Shown: in pieces, positions 1 through 11,822 of the stretch
Layout of the letters: every line of letters begins with the position of its first letter
Position numbering within the stretch: position 1 is the stretch's first letter
Origin: Corynespora cassiicola
Lineage: Eukaryota > Ascomycota > Dothideomycetes > Pleosporales > Corynesporascaceae
Length of the DNA: 64,000 nt
NCBI GenBank assembly: GCA_022059125.1
Contig: JAEUWY010000015.1
Span: 744,001 to 808,000, forward strand
Direction of reading: 5' to 3'
The notes under the pieces: generated by a model
Told to the model about the DNA's origin: nothing
Seen by the model: only the letters and a program-made list of their open reading frames with translations
Databases searched by the model: none
Translations under genes and position numbers: made by a program

Positions 1-3000
1 TTCCTCGACGTTCTTCACGTAGTCGCTCAGGGCTCGCAGTTGATCAACCTCCATCAAGTTGCTGGCCATCATGCTCTGCGCTGGTGGGCTCCAATCAGAG
101 AGCACCACCTTGTCTCCTGGAAGCCTAGGCTTGATGGTGCCAGTAGCATGGTCCATGGAGCTACGCAGCGAGCTCGCCATGCTGGGACGAGGCATGTGGC
201 CATGCGCAGTAGATGGAGTGCTATCGCGGCGAACCAGCAATGCAGGATTGACGACGCTCTCGCCCCAACCGTATTCAATATTGCTGACACCGCCCATGAG
301 AGGCTCCTTGGACAGTCTTGCAGACCAGTAGTTGGCAGTAGCGACGAATTCCCGCACAATCTCTGGCGTTCCAACCTGGAACAAGTGTACGGCGCCAGTG
401 GGCAGAGATAGCGCCCACACGTGGGGGCGTGACTTGGAATAACCGGGTGGTGGCAGAGCACTCGCGATGGACTGTCGGAGGAGAAAGCTGTCTAGAGCTT
501 CGGCATTGTCTAGCCAATTTCCGCCACCAACGACGCTTCCGGCAGATGGGCGCGACTTGTTCCTCCGCGTCGACTTGGAATTCATATTGAATGAAAACAG
601 GCGCATGTAGCCCTTCTCGATCACGGCAAAACATTCGCTCCAAGTCCTGTCCTTGGCCTTCTTGTCCAGAGATTCCAGATGATGCTTGTGCTTGAGGATA
701 CCCTCCTTTGCCCAGGGAGCACCTGCAAGCTCAAGAGTCTCATCTTCCAGCAGTGGTGCGACGCGGGTAAATTCCTCGTTGCTGGCAATTGTCATTCCTT
801 CTTCGCGAATGATGGCCTGGCTGAGAGCATTGGCGAATCCAATGGCTTGTTGGTAATCTCCATGAGCAAACTGCGATCCGAGAGTCTCCATGGACATGGT
901 GGAGGTACCAGTCTTGCCAAAAGAGTAGCGGCTCCATGTGCTCGACCCCGCTGGGCTCCACACAGAGTTATCGTCCAGGCTAGTTCGGCTAGATGCGACC
1001 GTGGATGTTGGGTATAGGCGCGGTCGGGAGCGTGTCTTGGACGCCCATCGGCTGTTCATGCTTCTGAAGTCAGTCTGCGAACGGCCGCGGTAGCTCATGT
1101 TCTCCGAGGGTGCTTTGCTCAGCACACTCGGCGTGCGGCGGAGCATGCCGCTGACAGAAAGGTTGTTGTTGGATGGCTGTTCATGGACCTGAAGGTTAGA
1201 AGCGCCATGAAGAGGCAGGCGCTGCTGCCGGATGGAGTTGTAAAACTCCTTCAACACCACTTCAATCTGGTTCTCCCAGCCCTTCATGGAGCCATTGTAG
1301 GGGCTGTTCACGAGAACGCTGGCATCCGAGGATGAAGCGTCGGGCCCGTCTGAACCGCTCCGGATGGGCGGCTTCACAGAGAGCCTGCTGCGCGCCCTCC
1401 TATTCTCGAGCGGCTCCTCGGCATCGTTAAAAGTGGTGCTCTCCGCCGCCGGCGAATTTGGCTCCGACTTGTCGTTCCAGGGGATTGAGCCCCTCCGGAA
1501 CGTCGTCGACTGCGGACGCAGTGTTTCGTCTGCATCCTTGACTGCATCCTTGCATACGCGAACAACAGTCGGAAGCGTATTCTTCACGAATTGACTCCGG
1601 GTCATCCTCGATTCAATGTCCGCCAAATGAAGATCCGTGTTCAGCAGGAGGATCGAATAGCAAATGGTGTGGACGACATCTGCAGGGGGAAGTTAGTCGA
1701 AACTCTAATGGGAAAAAGAAAGCACGCCGGGGGCTCAACACACTCACCTATGGCTTTGAACCCATGGCTGGGGTTGCACTCGCACCAGCGTTCAGACAGG
1801 CTCATGAGGATTCTGTCGACCTGCTGCGTCTCTGCCTTGAGGACGAGCCTGCCGCAGAGGTCGCGCATGGCCCCAAGGATATTGAAGCCGGTCCAGTCGA
1901 ACAGGTCCATGTAGGCCTTGCGCAAGCGCAGGCTAGTCAGGGTGACATCGCCCAGCACGGTGGCAGTCTGGGCCTTGGAAACCAGGGGGTCGTCGCCATT
2001 GAAGATGCGCATGGCCTTCTCGCGGTCGGCATCGGTGGGCTCGGTCTCGCGCAGGGAGTGCTGTTCGATGATGGCGGGCATGGTGTCGGAGTCGCGGCTT
2101 TCAACTTGGACGACGGGGAGGCTGGTGGCGGAGTGGAAGACATCGTTTGTGGACGAGGAGGGTGTGGTTGCATTTGCGGACACGGGCGACGCCTTCTCAA
2201 ACGACCTCTGCGACGACCGTGCGCCTTCCAAGGGCAGCGCCAGCTCCTCGGGCTCGGCCAATTTCTCCTCTGACGAGCTGGGCTCCAGCCAGACGCGTTT
2301 TGACCGGCCAGTGCTCTGCCTGGCCGACGTCTGCTCCTTCCGGGTCGGCGAGGTAATGATCCAGCCGTCGTCCTCGACTTCGGACGCAGACTGCGACGGA
2401 GAGCCCGTGGTCGGTGGCACCCTGGCGTCGCCGCTCTGGGGGTTGAGCAGATCGGTGCGCCTCTCCGCGACGCTGGCCTTGCCCTCACTCCTCTTCTCGG
2501 TGGCATGGGGGGCAAATGAGGACGAGGTGGGGCTCGTCCTGGGCCTCCGCGTTTCATCCATGCCGCCAGCCGCACTGCGGTCGCCTGTTGGGGTCGCACG
2601 GCCGCTCCGCTCTTCATTACAGCTGCTGCTGTCGGCGAGGAAGGTGTCCTCTTGCGCCGTGGCCAGGCTGGATCTGACGTGCTTCATCTTGAGCTTCAAC
2701 TTGGGGCTGCCCGTGTTGCTGCCGGCGCCTGCGTTATGCATCGCCTTCACCTGCTCGCCCCTCGACGAGGGTGGCGTGGCCTCCGCTCCGCGGGATCCTG
2801 GCTTCACGGTGCGGACCGTCGCGTCCTTGTGAGGCTTGTATCCCGGGGAGAAGCCGTTTGCGCGCTCTCCGCTCGACGCACCCTCGCCAGCGGCTGGATG
2901 CTCCCGCGTGTCGTAGTACGTGTCACCGGGTGTCCCTAGATCGTTCAGGTACGGGTTCATGACCTGGCGTAAACTACTAATACCTGGGCTGGGTTGGGCC

Positions 3001-4649
3001 GGCGCAACGTCCTGGATGGGCGGCGGTGGCTTGAAGTCGAGTGCCATGACGGGAGGCTTGGTCGCCTCCGACACCGACTTCTTCCGCCGCCTGAAGAAGG
3101 ACGAGTGCTTCTTCGCCAGGGTTGGGGGAGGCGGCTGTGACATGTCTCTCTGGGCCGAGTTGGCCGTTTGCGGGGCGCGCGGTAGCGACTTGAGCTGCGA
3201 GGCGATGTGGTTCGAGTGGCTGGGCGTCGTCCGCGGCCGCGCCTGCGCATAGACGGAATCGATATCGGCTGGTCTTTGGTTAGAGGAAGAGGGTGCGTCC
3301 ATGTGAGCGGGGGCATGGGAGTGATGGGAGGAGTTGGAGAGCTGAGGCTGGGGCTGGGACTGCGTCTTGGATGAGCCTCCGCCAAATACCCTTCTGAAGA
3401 AGCCGGGCTTTTCTTTTGGTGCGGCGACAGGGGCGGCGGAAGAGAGCATGTGTTTGCGCGTAGCCACGGTTGGAGAAGGGGCCGGTGGGTCTTGGAACGT
3501 CGGGATCGGTGGGAGATCACGCAGATTGCTGGCGTTGACAAATTCCTGGGCCTGCAGCCTCATATTCGGCTCTGGCTGGCTTTTGTTTTTCCGCAACGTT
3601 CGATAGCTCGTAGTTGATCGAACGCTGCCCTTGCGGCGGGGGACAGGAGCCTGTGGAGGGGCATACGAGGGCTGCGGCGGGTAGGCAATGGGCGATTGGG
3701 GCGGAGGTTCCTGGTGGTGGTAATGTCGTCGGGGCCCTGCCGGGATGGTAGGCTCAGGGGCGGCGTCGTAGTCGTGGGTGTAATTCTGATACGTGGGCCT
3801 AGACCTATCGAGTATGGACTCAGTCTTGACGGGCGGGCGCGAGTGGCTGGCCATGTTGCCGTGGTCAAAGCTGGCGGAGCGATGTCCAAAGCCTAGACGG
3901 TGAGCCCCCAGAATGGAGGAGTGCTGGCCATAGTCCATACTCGACGAGGTGCTGGATTTGCTGCCCTTCCGCCCGCCTCCTCGCATGTGGCCGGTTTGCT
4001 GGTCGCCGTACATGGCATTTGCTTGCTTGTCCTGGGCGCCAGGGAACAAGGCTCTAATGCTGCCCTTTCGGCTCATTGGGCCCGGGATGTTGTTACTGCT
4101 GTTGCTCCTCCGGCCGCGAGAATGATGGGCCGAATAGCGCGAGGCCGTGTCGTCGACGTGCATGTCGGGGTGCAGATCGTAGTCGGACGAGTGCGACGAA
4201 GCGTACGTGTTGCCGCGCTGGCGCATGGGCCGCGAGGGCAGGTACGACTCTGCGTGGCGGCCAAAGTAGTCGTCGGCGTCGTCGTCGTCGTCTTCCTCGT
4301 CGTCGTCGCGGTCAAAGGTCGAGTAGAGGCCGGCGGCGGGATTGCCAAAGCTGGAGAAACCTGGGGCAAAGGCGTCGAGCGACAGGAGCATGTTATCCAC
4401 AACCGAGTCCCTGGTGCCGTCGGCGAAGGAGAGATCGTGCGAATGGCGCAGGCGGTCGTCGTCCATGTCCCCGCTGGCGGCAGCGTCTACGGGGGTGGCA
4501 TCGTCGAAGAAGGTCTCTGGCTGGGGGTGGGAATGGGGGTGGTGGGTGTTGAGCGAGCGCATGGCCCCGGTGGGCTTGTATGTCCTCGACGAGCCCGTGG
4601 GTGTGGTGGGACGGGACGTGTCGAGCCTAGAGTTGGGGAAGTCTGACAT
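1..4649 (-). CDS. Sec7-PH domain Arf guanine-nucleotide exchange factor, 3' end outside window
   Basis: Likely activates an Arf GTPase at a membrane (EFA6/YEL1/Syt1-like). Exons 4649-1748 and 1679-1 (minus), intron 1680-1747 with GTGAGT donor and CTGCAG acceptor, phase 1. The start is the ATG at 4649; an in-frame ATG 48 codons upstream precedes non-conserved sequence. At least 1526 residues are visible and the frame stays open to base 1. Residues 1 to about 880 are low complexity, with an acidic DDDEEDDDDD run and Ser/Pro-rich stretches. The Sec7 domain spans the intron: AETQQVDRIL carries the catalytic glutamate (about E940), followed by WCECNP and, in exon 2, NTDLHLADIE. A PH-like domain follows, from EGILKHKHHL to the segment ending ATANYWSARL (about bases 690-310). 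Family is clear; which of the fungal Sec7-PH orthologues it is, is not. Confidence 0.9.
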
Positions 4650-4783
4650 TGTTCGGTGTTTGTCTTGGGTTAGACTTCGGGGGATGAGGACTTGGTGCTG
4701 GGATGCGTCGCTGTGGCATTCTCCGAAGCCCAGTCGCGCGAACGGAGAGCAAAGGCTGCAGAGCCGTTGGCCAGTCGCGGGGG

Positions 4784-4806
4784 CAATTGGCAATTGGCAA
4801 TTGGCA
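4784..4806. repeat. Tandem repeat of a 7-bp unit
   Basis: Three consecutive copies of GCAATTG lie about 140 bp upstream of the Arf-GEF start. Confidence 0.8.
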
Positions 4807-5560
4807 GGGCGGTAGGGATGGGCGATGGGGGTAGAGAGCCGCAGGTGCAGCAGAGGCGGGTGCAGTAGCAGCAGCTTGTCGGGCGGAGGCCCCCCTTGGG
4901 CGGAGCAAAGAGGGCTTGAGCTGGCGCCGTAGCGGGCGTGAGCAAAAGTGTCCTAGAGAGAACAGGCCGCGCGCATGACACAGTCGAGAAACAAGTGTCG
5001 AGATTTGCGGGCCACCGTCGTCGTCGCGGGGAGTGTTGGAGATGATTGCTCAGGGGTCCAACCTTGTCTGGCGGTGTGCATGGCAGAAAGACACGGCCAA
5101 AACGGGACCAGCGCCCGTACGCTGCAGCGGAGTCGCGAGCGGAGCGGCGGCGAGCCGGCGAGATGGGTTATGGGATAGCCTGGGACTGCAGGCCCGGTAG
5201 CTGCTAGCAGTAGCGCTGCTAGCGGTGCAATTGCGCGCGGGTGACGCGATGGCGGCCGGAGGGGGGGGCTGGCTGCGGGCTGTTGAGGTGTTGACGATGG
5301 GGGGGATGGGGGAGGGGAGAGGCAGGGCAACGGCCAGGAGATTTTCCTGGCTGGCACGGGCGATGGCCCTTTTTTCCTGCCCTCTTTGCGAGGCTCACGG
5401 GGCGGGGGACACCCTGACACAGGGACACGGCGACGGCGACACGGACACGGCGAGCGCGGGACTGAGCGCGACTCAGCAGGCCGGCGGGAGGGCAGATTCA
5501 GCAGGTGGAGCAGGGCGCGCTGGCGATGGTGGTGGCGTCGGCAGCGGATGGCTCTCAGCG

Positions 5561-5605
5561 TGCGGGCTCTGCGGGCTCTGCGGGCTCTGCGGGCTCTGCG
5601 GGCTC
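5561..5605. repeat. Perfect 9-bp tandem repeat, five copies
   Basis: The unit TGCGGGCTC is repeated five times without change. It would read as Leu-Cys-Gly or Ala-Leu-Arg triplets, which explains the open frames crossing it. No gene supports translation here. Confidence 0.9.
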
Positions 5606-6665
5606 CTGAGTGCAGCACCTCCAGTCAGTCTGCCCGCCGTCTGAAACATTGAGCCCTCGCAGACGCGGCGAACAAGGCGAATAATACGCGACCGCCGTGC
5701 CCCTGGATCCGTTCGTCTGCACCGGCAGGCATCCTGGCCCACCCCCGTCCAGGAACCAAAGGAGCCAGAGGGCGCTATCGAATTGCCTACTGCGGCCTTA
5801 ACTGCCCGGCATATACGCCGCTGGCCAATGTGCGCGTGCCCGTCGCGCTGCACTGAGAAATGAGCTTCACCGGCACACTGGCAGACTCTCGGTGCTGTTG
5901 CTGCTGCTGCTCCAATTTCCTCATTCCTCAAGTCGCTCGGGCTCGTCAATCGGCTCGCCGTCGCCGCTCATTTCCAGGCTCCTCCAGCTCCGCCCGCTCC
6001 GCAACACCACAGCAGCGCGCGTTTCAAGACGGGCCCACCGGCTGTGAGAAAAGTTCCAAGCCTTTTCTTTTTCTGGCCCCTATGCTTCGGCCTCCTTGTC
6101 AAGTCTCAGCCTGCGTTTCTTTTTGATGTTATCGCAGGCTCTCCCCCGCCAGCGCCCTGGCCGGCCTGCCAGTTCATCGCCACGCTGCTCTCGAAACCGG
6201 GGTTCCTCTGGGTGATCCTAATAACTGCCCTCTCCCTACGTCACTGGCACCTTTTTTTTTTCTCTCGCGCGCGCACATGGCCCTGACGCTACACGTCGTT
6301 GCATAGCAGCAGTCCCGTGGATGCACGGGGCGCTACCGTCACTGCTACAGCGACTGCTACAGCGACTACGGCCAGCCACTACAGCTACCACACCCCGGCT
6401 ATCCGACCGACTACCAATACCCATACTAAGCAGCACAAACACAGACAGGGTTGACCCACACGAAACTGGTCCCGCAACGTCCCTCTTCTAATCTTGACAG
6501 CAGTTCTCACCCTGTGCAAGCTATGACCACCATCGCATAAAGATGCGCTCGCGACATGGACGTCGCACACCAACATCACTTGCAGCACCCTCCGATTTCT
6601 CGCATATCTCGCGTCTCCAGCTTTTTTGCGGCCATGGCGTTTCACTTCACGTCACGCGCGTCGCC

Positions 6666-6693
6666 TTCGTCTTCGTCGTCGTCGTCGTCGTCT
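6666..6693. repeat. CGT microsatellite
   Basis: Mostly CGT triplets with CTT interruptions, in the noncoding spacer. Confidence 0.75.
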
Positions 6694-7969
6694 TCGTGCA
6701 TGCTTCCATACTTATACTTTGCACTTCTCGCACCCCGCATGAAGCGCCTAGTCCCCTCAGACATGTCCCCCTCCACCCCAAACCCCATCTCCCACCGTAC
6801 TTCTACTGCGGCCCTTTCATTTGGCCGACTGGGCCCCTCCAACCTGGAAACTGGCAGCTATACAGGCACGTCTTAAGCCTGGCTGCTGGTCCGCCGATAG
6901 CCAGTCCCCAATGGCCCTCGATAGGCGAAAACTCAAATGCCATACTATGTGCCGCGCGCGGGGATGGGCCTTGATGGTGCCTGGCTGATCCCCATGCTGG
7001 ACGCACCACTGCGACCTTAGATGATCGAAGCAGCTGCACCACGGCTTCGACGGCAGTTTTTCGTGAAGCTGACGTCGAGGTACAGGGCGCTGCCACCATG
7101 GGCGAGTGGCGATCACCACGGCAGTCGCCAGGTACCACAACCGAACCGGCATGTCATTTGGCGGCTATTCTCGCCTGCTCCCGAGCTGCCGGATCGCTCA
7201 AAGGTCCCTCTGTGCGCCCTACTATGGCAGATCCAACCGGCGTGAAGAAGAAAACCAGTCATCTTGTGGCCGCTCACATTGCCCCATGCAGTCATCTCCA
7301 GCCCTCCTCTTGGAAGCACCTGACTGAGACATTCTTCTACCACCGGCACATGTCCCCACTCCACCCTGCGTTTCACAATAACACACTCGAAAAAAAGGCC
7401 CCCTCCAAAATGCCACTACCTTGCTTGCGCACTCGCTCCCAACCCAGGCCCCAGATCAGCCCATCTCCTCGTCACCCCCTCCCTCCCTCCCTCCCTCCAG
7501 CAAACAGCCAACCGAGCCCGAACGCGAACGCCTGATCCGTGCACACCCCAGCCCACACTGTGGAGACCACGGGACCTCCCCCTGCCCCATAACCCATAAA
7601 CAGCAAACCCCAGCTCCTTAACAAGAGAAATATCACACCGCGTCCAAAAAGCCCGGGAAAATGAAAAGAAAGGGGGGGGGAGGAGGCCGCTGCCGCCCTG
7701 CTCCCGCTCTACACAACCCCCCTTGCTCCCTCCCGAGGTCCCTCCCTCCCGTCCGCAGCGCCACACCTTCGTCCCCTACCTATGGTTGCACATCGCCTAT
7801 ACACGAGCGCGGTTTCCGCGCTTGAGGTGGGAACCTGGCATGGCGTGGAGGGTGGGGTGGGTGTGGGTTGGGGATATCTCACTGGCACCCCAGGTAGGTA
7901 CCTGGTGTCTGGCAATGCACGTCACGTGTCCAAACCTTGCCTCTGCCCGGACACACTACCTAGGTAGAT

Positions 7970-7988
7970 GCGCGCGCGCGCGCGCGCG
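7970..7988. repeat. GC dinucleotide tract
   Basis: About nine GC/CG dinucleotides in a row, directly after the palindromic CTACCTAGGTAG at about 7957-7968. Confidence 0.8.
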
Positions 7989-8131
7989 TATGTGTGATTG
8001 GTACTACAGCGCACGCGCGCGACACAAGACCCCCTTTGACACTAAACCTTATGTCCTCGCGCTGGAAAGCTAGCCCAAGCCCCGGAGATCGGCGCGTTGA
8101 ACCTTGTTCGAGCTGGGCGGGCTCGGCGGGG

Positions 8132-8178
<47 letters not shown>
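8132..8178. repeat. GGCGAC hexanucleotide repeat, about 8 copies
   Basis: Near-perfect GGCGAC repetition in the noncoding spacer. Confidence 0.9.
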
Positions 8179-8181
<3 letters not shown>

Positions 8182-8389
8182 TATGGAAGCGGTCGAGTGT
8201 TGGGAGGGGTGTTTGGGTGTGAGACATGGGGGTGGGTGTGGGTGTGGGTTGGGCTACCTAAGCTGTGGATGGTGGGTGCGTGCCTGTCGGCCTAACGTGC
8301 CTGTGCCTGTGCCTGAGTTGCAATGCATAGGGCTGCGCCGAACGTTGGGAAGCGCGCTTTCTTCATGCTCGACATGACTGAGGGCCTTG

Positions 8390-8412
8390 CAGTAGGTCAG
8401 GTCAGGTCAGGT
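8390..8412. repeat. AGGTC tandem repeat, four copies
   Basis: The 5-bp unit AGGTC (or its rotation CAGGT) is repeated four times. An inverted version (TGACC units) occurs near 43343-43360. Confidence 0.7.
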
Positions 8413-9871
8413 CCCGGGCCGGAGGGGGGAGACCTTCGTACGAGAGGACGGATTGGGGAAAACGTTGTGGCGCGAAAGGAGAGGGGGGGACTGACGCGTG
8501 AGTGCTGGGTTTGCCACCCGAGTGCATGCGTGCTGAGTAGAGGTAACGTGGACGGTTTTTTGGGGGGGGTTATCGGTGGGGTGGGGTGGGGTGTGGTGTG
8601 GTGGGAAGGGCGACTAACGGGTTCTGAAACTTTGTGCAGGGCGCGTGGTGCCTGAGGGCTTGGGGAGAGGGTGTTCGGCTGGAGATGGTGGTCGGGAATC
8701 CGGGAATGGCTTTTTTTAGAGAAGTCGGGATTGGGGCGAAGATGATGTTCAGGGCGACCTGTCTTGAGTAGTAGTGGTACATGATAAGTACCTAGGCAAT
8801 CTAGAAGAACGCTTGTGTGTAGTTGTAACGATAGTCCGCAGGGACCAGAGTAGGACTGCCTTGGGCAAGATGGCCCTCGAGTAAGCGGCTAGAACACCTC
8901 AATGATGAGGTTGAACCCGCCGTGCTGGGTATCTGCACCTGGCATGATTGCTCGGTTGCGCGTTCCTGCGTCAGGTTTATTGATGGGAGTGGATGTGATC
9001 TAGCTCTGGGTTTGGATGACAATGTACTAGTCACAAAAAGCAAAACATGTTCGTTTCGCTGGAAAACCTCGTCACATACCGTCATAGCACGTCAGAACTC
9101 GGTGAAATGATTATAGCATAAGGTTTTTCATTACTGATCCTTCACTGTGGGCGGCCTGTTTTGGCAAGTCTCTTTGCTTGTTGTGCATTCTGTTCGAGGC
9201 GGTTTGATTGCCAATTTGGAGTGTAAATTAGCCAAAACTAACAAGATCCAACGACTTGATAGTAATCAATTGTACTTATCTGTGAGTAGTAGTAGTCTTT
9301 TCGAGCTTAGTCAACACTAGCAAGGTGTACTGTGTACAAAGTATAGGGGTATCACGGAACAAGCTGGGTTCTTGTGAATATATGTAGCTGATTGCAGAGC
9401 TATTGATCTGTTTGCATGTACAAATAAAGCATATAGTCTAGGTAGATGTTTGCATGCGCTATGTCATGTGTCAGGTGTCGCAAAAACAATTGGATACTCA
9501 GTGTTCTAAATGATGACTTTGAACTAGAGTCTGTGCCAACGTTGCGCGCCAATGGGGCATGGCAAGAACCGATGCTATGATTCGTATACTACCCCAGTAC
9601 CGGGACTAGATGATCGTTCTACTGTATTAAAACGGCTTAGAACTCTTACAGCACATGCCTGATAGGTATATTCTTGGCTCGGGCACACGTAAGATAATGG
9701 GGGCCTAACCCGAATTTACCGTCGTTAGCTCGATGAACCAATGTCCATCAGAGTTTAAGGGGCCAGCTGTCTCCTGAACTTGTATGATATTACATATCAA
9801 TTCTTTGCTATTGTAACAATACGCTTTTTCGTAATTTTTGTTCGAATTGAAGCTGCTTTATTGCATGAACG

Positions 9872-11306
9872 ATGGCCAGTGAATCATCCGAATCGATTCC
9901 CCAAAGGGATAAGATAGCTCAAGCCTTGAGCGTAGTAGCATCTGAAGGTAGCAAGCTTATGGAAGGGGACCTGGACGCACGCGAGAAATTGATTGAAAGC
10001 GCCCGAGATCTAGTGGCTGCGGCCGAGACTCCTGTCGAGTCGCTCCTGTGGACCATCTGGGCATTGGTATGGGCATTTTTGATTCTTGACATGCATGAGA
10101 TGTCACAATGATGCTGACATGATTCCAGCCAACACGCTCTGTCGCTGCGCGCGTTGCGGTCGAGCTGAAGATTTTTGAGACTACAGTTCAGGATGGTGGT
10201 CGACCAAAAACCGATGCTGACTTGGCTGCTCCAACTGGAGCATCTCCCGCCCTTGTTAAACGCATTGCACGAGCATGCGTGTCGATGCGCATGCTTGAGG
10301 AGCAAGGTCCGGGGATTTATATTCCCAACGATCTCACTCGACTTCTAGCCCAACAAGAATATGCTGCCGGCATTATCTTCTGGTGTGTTGCCTAAATAAA
10401 AAGCATTTCACCCTAACTAACACACAAACCCAAGCTTTGACTGCACGCAGCGATCCTTTGCCGAACTTCCCGACTATCTTCAGAGTATCGGCTTCCAGAA
10501 TCCTCAGAACCCCAAAGATGGAGCTTTCCAATACGCCAATCATTGTGAGGGGGCATTCGAGTGGCTCAAGAAACGCCCAAAGGTTTTTCAAGCATTCCAC
10601 GGATACGTGCACGCCGTGACGGCCCATCGTCCAAGCTGGCATCAAATGTATCCAGTCCATGATTATCTTGTGGACTCTATCAACCCCGACGGCGATTCTT
10701 CTGCTCTAGTCGACATTGGGGGCGGCACAGGACAAACCTTGCAAGACTTCCAGGCCAGTTTTCCCGAATTCACCGGCCGCCTTATCTTGCAGGAGCTACC
10801 TGAAGTCATTGAAGCAGCAGCCGCCATGGGTGTGGACAAGGGAGAGTCGCGCATCGAGCTGCAAGTCCACGATTTCTTCCAACCGCAAGTCGTAAAGGGT
10901 GCCCGTGCGTATTTTATGCGCTATGTGATGCATGACTGGCCAGATGAGCAATGTCGAACCATTCTGCGGCACATCAGAGATGCCATGCAGCCAGGCTACT
11001 CCAGGATTCTCATCAATGACTGCGTATGTGCGATTTCAGAGCTCGCCTCCATTTATGGCTTTTTAGTATTTGTCCTGGTGCTGATTTGAACACATACAGG
11101 TCCTAGCAGAAGAGAAGGCAGCCTGGCAACACATATCTCTCGATATCTTCATGATGGCGCAAATATCAGCCCAGGAACGCACGGCAGAAGAGTGGATACG
11201 ATTAATTGACAGCTGCGATGGCCTAAAAGTCGCTGCTATTCATACCAAAGGGACAGGGAACGAGGCAGTAATTGAGATTGTCTGTGCCCGAAAACAAGTA
11301 TCTTAG
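9872..11306 (+). CDS. SAM-dependent O-methyltransferase (COMT-like, Methyltransf_2)
   Basis: Likely moves a methyl group from S-adenosylmethionine to a hydroxyl of a small aromatic or polyketide substrate in the cytosol. Exons 9872-10066, 10129-10382, 10435-11023 and 11100-11306 give 414 residues; phases match at each join (0, 2, 0), and intron 2 has a CTAAC branch site. A helical N-terminal winged-helix region (about 20-140) precedes the SAM-binding loop DIGGGTG (243-249) and the catalytic histidine in MHDWPDEQC (H316), with the EEK motif after intron 3. Length is normal for the family. No polyketide or peptide synthase lies nearby, so this is an isolated tailoring-type gene; substrate unknown. 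It sits directly upstream of the NLR gene on the same strand. Confidence 0.9.
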
Positions 11307-11822
11307 CCGTATAGAAAATCATACTAGAAACAAGAACACTCGGAGCAATGATGTCTTCGCTCGGACATTCTGTTGCTACAAAGGTAGGTTATTGGTACAG
11401 GAGTCCCGTCTAATAGAGATAATTAGATGTTAAAAATTTACATGTACGCAGTATGTTTGGATATAGGACATTTGAACTGTTCATGAAGACCACTTGGATC
11501 CAGACACGAGCCGAAGGGAATTGCTGTCAGGCGAAGACGACAACAACCCTCGGGATAAATTCCTACAGTCTATGGATAATTAGTGTTCAAATTATCTATC
11601 AACATGAATTTACTCATAAGGGTTCTGTAACAAGGGAATCTATCTACACGATAGGTGAAAAACAGCAGGAACCGGAGCGCTCCTGCCTATTTCGTCCATC
11701 AACCCCGCGAATCCTTCGTCTTGGTATACACCACCCACCTTCAACCTTAACTCAACCCCACTGTATTCATCCCATCATCCCATCAGAACACGACCTTTTC
11801 CGGTGCTCCTTGATTCACTCTC

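Larger units (their letters stand above)
4650..9871. other. 5.2-kb noncoding spacer between divergent genes, rich in simple repeats
   Basis: Open frames here are repeat-driven (Arg/Ala/Pro/Ser-rich) with no recognisable domain and no convincing splice pairs joining them. Bases 4650-8700 are GC-rich with many microsatellites, poly-T/poly-C tracts and CT-rich runs. From about 8800 the base composition becomes ordinary. The spacer holds the promoters of the Arf-GEF (leftward) and the methyltransferase (rightward). A long 5' UTR or a noncoding RNA cannot be excluded. Confidence 0.6.

Noticed and set aside
5561..5605. CRISPR-like array
   Set aside because: Units are directly adjacent with no spacers, and the organism is a fungus; it is a simple minisatellite.
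4953..8073. Several open frames of 60-220 codons on both strands
   Set aside because: They are driven by GC-rich simple repeats, show Arg/Ala/Pro/Ser bias, overlap each other and have no recognisable domain.
10607..11089. A separate 160-residue protein
   Set aside because: It is exon 3 of the O-methyltransferase running into intron 3.
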